Source: Blasia pusilla
Taxonomy: Eukaryota > Marchantiophyta > Marchantiopsida > Blasiales
Direction: 5' to 3'
NCBI GenBank assembly: GCA_050084515.1
Contig: CM114271.1
Span: forward strand, 34,286,001-34,350,000
Length of the DNA: 64,000 nt
Shown: positions 56,530-64,000 of the stretch, one piece after another
How the letters are laid out: the number at the start of each line of letters is the position of its first letter
Numbering within the stretch: the stretch's first letter is position 1
Notes under the pieces: model-generated
What the model saw: the letters and a program-made list of their open reading frames with translations, nothing else
Database searches by the model: none
Told to the model about the DNA's origin: nothing
Position numbers and translations under genes: made by a program

Positions 56530-59500
56530 AACTTTCTGTAGTCATTTCTTCTCTAGAAGTGAACACGTCTACGAAGTTCGCGGAATTCGCACCGCTCATC
56601 CAACATTTACGAGAAAATGCTCCGTTATCGTAAGATCGTACTCGGGTTCTGATGTGACTTAGGAATCGAGCGCTCATTAGACGCGGCCAAGTCCCTCCTC
56701 GTCCTCACGACACTGCGCGTCCGCCCTTACCTCTCCAAGAATTGTCATCCCGATTTGTTTCCAAGTTGCTTCATGTTTCGTGCTTCATTTAGATCGTCTC
56801 CACCATTCGAGACACAAAGTGAGGCGGTACTTCACTCTTTCAAATGGGGCCTATGACAAGCTTTCCCTCTTCGGATACGAAAGTTTGGATATGTTTCCTA
56901 TGCCACCATTTACTTATCTTCCTTATTTTCATTTTAGAACATCGTCAAATAAAATCTAGGTCCATGTAAATATTATTTTAGTTCTTATGCTCACTAAGCT
57001 CTAACCATGAGATGTTGGTAGTAGGGGCGCATAGTTTTTCGGGCTAGTCAGTTTTCTTCCCTCACTCGGTAGGATTTGGTCGGAATTAAATATTACATAT
57101 TTCTAATATGTAAGGACCAATATTTGTCGATGGAGGTTGTAGGTCTTTAGTCCCTTACTCCAATTGCTTGCATCATTATTTGGAAATGCGGATAGTAAAT
57201 ATGCATCACATCCTATGGGCATCCAAGTTGTTGGCAAGCCACTACGGAGAATATGTCCATCCACATGCATCTTACTCGAAACCTATGGTGCATGTGGCCT
57301 TTGTACCCTCGCATCCTCCTCCTCAACCAACCATACCTTTGGATGTGCATCCATCTCTTCACACCCTTGTGTTTTAGAGTCTTTGGCCAAACAAATGGTC
57401 CATCAACAAGTATGTCATATTACCCTCAATGTGCATTGGATCCTCCAAATATTGGATCAACATACTCACAAGGTCATATCATAAGTTATTTTAACAAGTA
57501 AATACTCAAAGATAAGCTGCCATATGCACTTGGATTTCCAAATATTTGTGTGGTAGGTAATCCAATAAGGAAATTTGTCAAGGCACGGCCCGTGCTTGAT
57601 TCCACACCTATTGTACGATATCTCATTCCTACACACACGATTATCCTCCACCAATCAATCTACATGTCATAGGAGATGGGACATCATCATTATCTATTGG
57701 CCCTCTTGCCAAGTCAATCATCATAGCATGCCCGTGTGGCAAATACTTGGAGGCACCAGTAAGTGGTGATCTCAACTCTCCGCAATACATTGCCTCCAAC
57801 CAAGGTCCATATGCAGGGCATGTTAACTTTCTTGAAACCTACAAACCTAATACTTATACCTACCCTATACAATCATATGCAAGAGGCATCATCCACAATA
57901 AAATTACTTGAAATCTAATGGCCGTAGGTGTTTTAAGATAATAAATCTTGCTATCCACGACACAAACTCTCTCCCACAAGGTGAATAACTCCTCCACATG
58001 TTGCTCAAAATATATCTACATGATGAGCCATCTTTGGACCTATAATGTATGTAATGCATTTACCTACGACCGTACGGTGACATCCCATTGAACACAATAC
58101 ACAATCCCATGTTCTAAGGCTTTCTTTTCAAATCCAATTTGTGTTCTTCATATAAGAGTGCACGCGAGAGTCCATCACCAAATGTATGACATCGTCAATT
58201 AACCAGTGGCATGTATGGAAATCCATCATCTCATCCAATCACAATACTGTAAAAGTGTGCAAGGATCATGGAATGATAAGGAATTGACCACAACACATCA
58301 CCTTGCATATCATCTCGGCATGGTGTGCCTCCACAACACATCTCCTTATATATCATCTCGACATGGTGTGCCTCCAAAATATGGGCAAAATCTCAAGGAT
58401 GACCGTACCCATGCCCATAATTTAAGAACAAGTTGTAAGGGCATCCATGTATGACCTTGTAGTTGAGGCTCATATGGTCTAATAGTTGTCGAGTGGTTGA
58501 TCTTGAGTTGGGGGAAGTGTTTCCCTTTGGAACCAATCTATCATGCAATAGGAAAAACAATGAATCCATGAACATGTTGGAAATAGGAAATTCCTTATAA
58601 GTTTAGAAGAAGATTAAGCAAGATCTCTACCATGCGAGATGTTTGAGCACCCTTGTATAATTGAACTCGTGTATCCTCAACAAAATGCTCTCTTGGCTCA
58701 TGAGTTTCAAGGTGAAAGAAGTGCTTATGGAGGAATTGCTCCATCCATGTCACCATCATACAAGGCATCTAGGGCATCTTTAGTATACTCATATGACCAT
58801 TTATGCTTGTGCTTTGATATTCCATTTTCACTTGTGTATTCCCCCTCGTGCTTAGGGCTCCCTAAGTTGTCGTGCAATGAAGACATGGGCCCATCACCGA
58901 GAATCCATTTGGCCACCAACTCAACACTTCAGAGATGTAGTGCTAGGTCATTCTCTGAAGAAGGCAAGTTGGCACCCCCTACTGTGAATAAACACTCCAA
59001 CTTGTGATACCTAAAAGATGGGGGAAGCCTATACGCATAGGTTATGTAAATATTGGAGAAGTGTTTTAGTTGGAGTTTAGGATAATTTTATGTAGAAGTG
59101 TTGATAAATGAACATTCACAAACAAACATGACATAAAACATGGGATTTATCATACATCAGCGTTCAATGGGTATTATGATTTTTCATAAGTTCTCCCCAT
59201 TTGTAGCTAACTTATATTTCCTTTCCTATCTCTGTGGTTTTGGTAGCAATGGTGGAAATGTAAAAAGGCTTGTCCCATTGCACACCAAATTGCTCATGTT
59301 GGGCCTCAATATAATCCCACATGGCGTTCTCCTACATATTGTAACCAAATGATTGAACTTACCCCAAAATTTATTGAAACCTATGGGATTACCATCAATA
59401 TATTTTTTAAGGTGAGAGTTATGCACAACAATAGCATGAAGGGACAAGAGGTACTCCAAGAAAGACGAGGCCATATTAACCAACCCCCTCCAAGAAGTAT

Positions 59501-62500
59501 GGGAGTATATGGCACAATCTACACGAATAGGATGGGATAGTCATTCACTTCACATCCCTCACCATACACTATCTTATCTAACGCAAATACCCCCCACACT
59601 CGTGCCAACACCCAAAGTGGATTTTTTCACTATTTATCTCCTACCCCATCCCTTTATAAGCATGCCAATAGGGAGGGTAGATGGGCAGCCCTAGAGGGCT
59701 ACATGGTAGTCTACATAGTACACTCATGAACAACATATTAAGTCTTGCAAGGGTCCATGTCTATTGTCCACAATGCGTACATCCTTACGCATACGGACAT
59801 GAGATCACATAGCTTTGCTATGAAATATGGTGACTTGAGGGCCAACACGAGATGCGCAGGTGCTCGATGTCTGATGGTCAACCTCAATTTAAGAGGAGGC
59901 AATGGTGGCGGCGGCATGGCTTGGATAACTAACAATACCATCTCGTGAACTCGAGCATACATATCCACTCATGGTGTCTTAAAAGGATGCCTTCACTCGT
60001 ATGTTGGAGGTGTATTTCCAACACATCCTCTGGTAAATATGCATATGTATAAGGAATTGCATGTGTACACATTTAAATGCAAGAATATACCCAGCCTCGT
60101 GTAAAGAGAAATAGCATGCAAGCAAAAAACACAAGCTAGGCTTGTATGGGACCCACATGGTAAGGGTTGGATAGACCACATGCGGCAACATTGATATCAA
60201 TATTTCATACGCGCAACCACTAGTGCATTTGACATTATGAAAGGTGCATAACACTTTCCTTTGAGGGGATTCACATACATTTGCCTCGTTAGGCCTATGA
60301 GATTCTTGTTCAACCCCTACTTGAGTAGATTCGTAGTACTTGACTATATTATGTGCTCTCGTTCAAGGATCCTCATAAACTTTGGGAATAACCTCGAAGG
60401 CCTTCATTATGAAGTTATTTCCTCTTTGGTTGTGGCATTGGTAGACATGAGTTTAACAAATTTGAGGAACACATGGAAAATGAGGAAATATGGGAAAATG
60501 GAGGGCAATAGGGCTATATATACATATATTAATATCTATTTGCTAGGTTTTTGGCTCCATTGCGAATACCATGCGGTTCCAAGACACCTACACAAGTCCC
60601 AAAATGTGAATTAACATATATGGGTACTTTCACAACTTTGAATTCATTGCAATTCTCAGGAGTGGCAAACCCACTATTGCTTCTACCAATTGCAAAGGGT
60701 GGGGTTTGCATCTGCCAAGAGCCAAAAATGTGAACAACCAGTTGCAAGTCTCAAAATTTTCCCAAGGCTCACAAAATAAACTCGCATGTGACTCACATGA
60801 GACTCTTAAGGAAGCCACAAGGGACTCACATATTTACTTGCAAGGTCAACATGCCAATGTTATCCCTCTACCCCTTTCCCATCATCATACAAAAAGTATG
60901 CATGTGAGTAGCATATGCATATGTGTGATGTATGGGTGGACCAACCGCGTGCGCATATCATCAACACATTTGGAATGTCGTTATGGTGAAGTCTCAAAAT
61001 AGCTCATTGATCGCCCAAATTGCATGCAGACCATGATTTTTTGCTTCACTTCGGATCTTCAGCATGGTATGATGATAATGGTTTTGGAGGCGATGCGAGG
61101 GGTTCCTAATATAGAGGAGGAGCCAGAGGCGTGATCCTTGGGTAATTGTACACCCACAAATTGCAATGTTGCATAATGTGTGTTGATCTTACGGAGGGAA
61201 TTGGCACCTTTTGGAAACCCACAGAGAAAGCAAGTGGACTAACAACAGTGGGTAGAGGCATGATATTTGCCTCAAATACCAAAGAGGCCACACTCCTTTG
61301 GTCAAGGAAGAGCGTAGGCATTTCCGCATGCCTTAATGAGTTTCTCTTGCCTTCAAATGCACTTAGGATAGATAGATAGTTTTACATGTATCTTTCTCCA
61401 ATGCTTGACCAAATGTGGATATTTTATGCAGTTTGTGAAGGATGGGAAGTTCTTGACCCCATAAGTTTTGGATGATGTGCAGCAATTTTGAAAGACCCGA
61501 GAGGATGTCTTTTCCGATCAAGACATCTCCTACTTTAGTACGAATTTCTTATTGAGGAAGTTGTATTTTGCATGGATACTAACTCCTTGTTTGTATTATG
61601 GTGCATCATGCGATACGTATAGACCGAGAATGCATTCCTAATTTGATCGAATTGGATGCGATTACTATATCTGATCATTCATATGATGTCTCCTACAGTA
61701 AGGAGGAGGAGGAGGAGACTGCGGAGGATGAGGAGAGGCGACTTACTGAGCATTTTTGTTGCTCTAAGTAAGAGTAGGACATTCTCCTCCAATAGGGGAC
61801 TAGGTGAAGGCAATGGGCCTATTCATGGTATGTAGGCAAAGTAGTTCAAGATTTGGCGGTAGTAGCCCTAATAGGGTGTCGTATTGTAGGGGGCGTCCAC
61901 AAAGACTTATTCACGCTTTAGACCTTCTACATGTTCTTCGTATCCTTATGCGCATGGTACATTAGGTGTGGACCACCATTGTAAATAGGCTCCACTATGT
62001 GAATGTTGTTGTTGTTGCACAAAATTTCATTTATATACAATTTTCCTTACATCTTAGGTTTGAGTTCACTTGCATAATTTGAAATTTTGAATATATGCTT
62101 GCTGTTTTTTTTTAATATGAAAAAGTAACAAACAAAATTTTAAAAACAATCTTTTAGGTTTTTTTTTAATAAATTTTTTGCAAATTTTATACGAGTTTGT
62201 TAATTCATAATTTTGAAGAGTTGAAAATTTTGAGTTCTTTGCGATCCTTTTTGGAGTCCTTGTTAATCCATTTTGAGTGTAATAAGCAAGGATTGTGAAG
62301 TTTCATTGAAGTCGTAAGGTGCAAGTCTTAATCTCAAACGTGTGAGTCCAATACTTGCAATTATATGACGCATATACGACTCCAATGCGGCTCTTGGAAC
62401 CCACAAAGTGACTCCAAATGTAATAGTGGAGGTGTTCCAATAAGTGTAAGTCCCTATAGAGTGCATATTCTTCAAGGGTTAGGTCAAGTATTTAAGGCAT

Positions 62501-62680
62501 AACATAAATTCACAAGTGTTCAATAGTTAAAGGTAGAGGCTATAGGACATATCCCAAGCCCTACAGATATGAGTCAAGTCTAAACATTTATATGATTTAT
62601 AAAGTCATATTGATGGTATGAAAAGGGTTTTAGTGTGATCATAAGGTCTTTGCTCTTGTTGATGAGACTTGATAATGTAT
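56530..62680. other. FEN1 upstream region, then AT-rich gene desert
   Basis: 56460-57000 should contain the FEN1 promoter; I saw no exact E2F-type site. Beyond this, no gene is recognised. Frames at 58639-59007 and 61146-61379 (plus) look protein-like but match nothing I know. A short direct repeat (CATCTCG-CATGGTGTGCCTCCA) occurs twice near 58312-58376. An acidic run (KEEEEETAEDEERR) is coded near 61700-61735 and may be retroelement-derived. Confidence 0.4.
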
Positions 62681-64000
62681 GGCATGGGGAAATGATAAAT
62701 AAGAAGTATTTCAAGAGCTCAAGGACATGTTAACCTCCTCGCCCATTTTATGGAGGCTTGGTAGGGGATTTTCCATTCAAGTTTCATACATATTAGAGGA
62801 GCAAAGGAAGTTCATTGTGGCTTCTACAAATCAATGGAATAACATTTCAAGGGCAAAGTATAGATCCTACACGGCAGAGTGCTTAACCATACTATGGGTT
62901 GTGGTACATTTTAGGTGTTATCTATCTTACAACCCTTTCACTTTTGTCATTGCTCATCAGTAATTTAGGTGGTTGATGGAGTCCAATAAGCTTACAGGGA
63001 AGCTTTACATGTGGGCTATTTTACTACACAAGTGTGATTTTCATGTGGTTTATGGATTAGATGAGTTCAATCCAAATAATGATAGGTTTAGTTGTTACCT
63101 ATATCTAAGTCAAAGAGATAAGATAGAAACTTGATGACATGAAGAGAGTGATGAGGAGATGGTGCCAAGTTGGCATCATTGTCCCTTCCTATATTCTTTG
63201 ATTACGTAAAGTTGAGAAGATGCAATGACTTCAACTAAGGGGTTGGATAGCGATTCTTTAAATCTTAAGGTCAATAAAGAGATAAAGGATAGTTAAGATA
63301 TCCAGAATGATGATGAGGTCGTGGAATATCTATACATAGATATCATAGTAAGCATAGAATATCGTACTTGTGTAGTAAAATAGTCCACCTGGAAAGCTTC
63401 CTTGTAAGCTTGTCGGAGTCCTTCCACCACCTCAACGATTATAGAGAGCCATGAGATTGAAGTGGAATGAGACACACATTTTATAGGTATGGGAATGTGG
63501 TAGGATGCGGATGGTGCCTCATCCTTCCTAACAAGTATGTGTTATACGCCATACCTATAAAGACTGTAAGGTTTAATATCAAGTTGGGGCATTTTAGAAG
63601 AAAGTGTGCTTACGACTTACTCTAGGTTTAATATCGTTTGCATGGCATGAAGATTGATTTTGAGCGAATTGGAGCAAAACTCATTGTGGGTGATTGAGTG
63701 CAATCAACCTTCAATGCTCCCACTCACAAATTTAATCTTTTCTTGATAATGGGATCAAGCCATCGTGGAGTCTAGACTTTGCTTGACCTTTGCCATTGAC
63801 ATTTTGTCCTCATATGTATTGTGTTGGTCATACTGTCAAACAAGGCAAGTGAAGGAGCGACTTACATTTTACTAGATCTTGTGTTGAGTCATTATAGTGT
63901 ACGCATTAAAGTGTTAAAAAACAAATCTATTTGTTGAGTTTAGAGGGAAGTTTTAGGCTTGAATGATTAGGCATTGTTAGATTATTGTACCGCATCTAAG
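62680..64000 (+). pseudogene. Decayed Ty3 RNase H and following pol region
   Basis: The frame at about 62727-62963 reads LEEQRKFIVASTNQ, then YRSYTAECLTILWVVVHFRCYL and PFTFVIAHQ. This is the RNase H domain of Ty3 pol in worn form. After a stop the likeness continues with FRWLMESNKLTGKLYMWA and HVVYGLDEFNPN. Further on (about 63560-63620) a frame with LGHFRRK resembles the integrase zinc-binding part. Many stops and shifts show it is dead. It continues past the window. Confidence 0.8.

Noticed and set aside
58639-59007. 122-codon plus-strand open frame in the right-hand desert
   Set aside because: No recognisable family and no splice or promoter context; AT-rich decayed surroundings. Kept only as a note in the desert entry.
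1-64000. CRISPR arrays, operons, riboswitches, rRNA or tRNA genes
   Set aside because: The DNA is eukaryotic nuclear; no regularly spaced repeats were seen, and no intact tRNA B-box with a cloverleaf or rRNA stretch was found by eye.

Overview
The window is nuclear DNA of a green plant. The evidence is a set of intron-rich genes with GT-AG (and two apparent GC-AG) introns, a sucrose-phosphatase, a plastid-type BASS2 pyruvate carrier and abundant Ty3 and Copia-type LTR retroelements. I cannot name the species. The gene sequences would fit a non-seed land plant or another streptophyte, but that is inference.

Layout. 1-14.1 kb is nested retroelement DNA: a broken minus-strand Ty3 element with its 5' LTR (1-5328, family 1), a gag-only element with about 2 kb LTRs (about 6370-12700, family 2), and a clean solo LTR of family 1 (13077-14085) with a 5-bp target duplication. 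14.1-18.9 kb is AT-rich and holds a hAT-like MITE, a perfect hairpin and a 64-bp tandem repeat. 19.6-30.7 kb is the first gene island, all on the minus strand: a small unknown membrane protein, sucrose-6-phosphate phosphatase (SPP) and a plastid Na+:pyruvate cotransporter (BASS2). 30.7-32.6 kb is the GC-richer upstream region of BASS2. 32.6-40.9 kb is an AT-rich desert. 40.9-43.6 kb holds decayed retroelement pieces, including a Ty3 integrase tail fused to a PHD-finger-like domain. 45.4-56.5 kb is the second gene island: an AFG1-like mitochondrial ATPase (plus strand, 8 exons) convergent with flap endonuclease 1 (minus strand, 17 exons). 56.5-64 kb is another desert that ends in a decayed Ty3 RNase H region.

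How the genes relate. SPP carries out the last step of sucrose synthesis and BASS2 moves pyruvate into plastids, so both serve carbon metabolism. AFG1 is a mitochondrial quality-control ATPase and FEN1 a DNA replication and repair nuclease. Nothing suggests co-regulation; eukaryotic genes lie side by side. The reading frames of BASS2, AFG1 and FEN1 could be followed exon by exon with matching phases; SPP is clear over its phosphatase domain but disrupted or unclear at its C-terminus.

The most unusual items are the PHD-type Ty3 family, an inverted pair of telo-box motifs kept in both of its long LTRs, two GC-AG introns, and many short-loop perfect inverted repeats scattered through intergenic DNA and introns.
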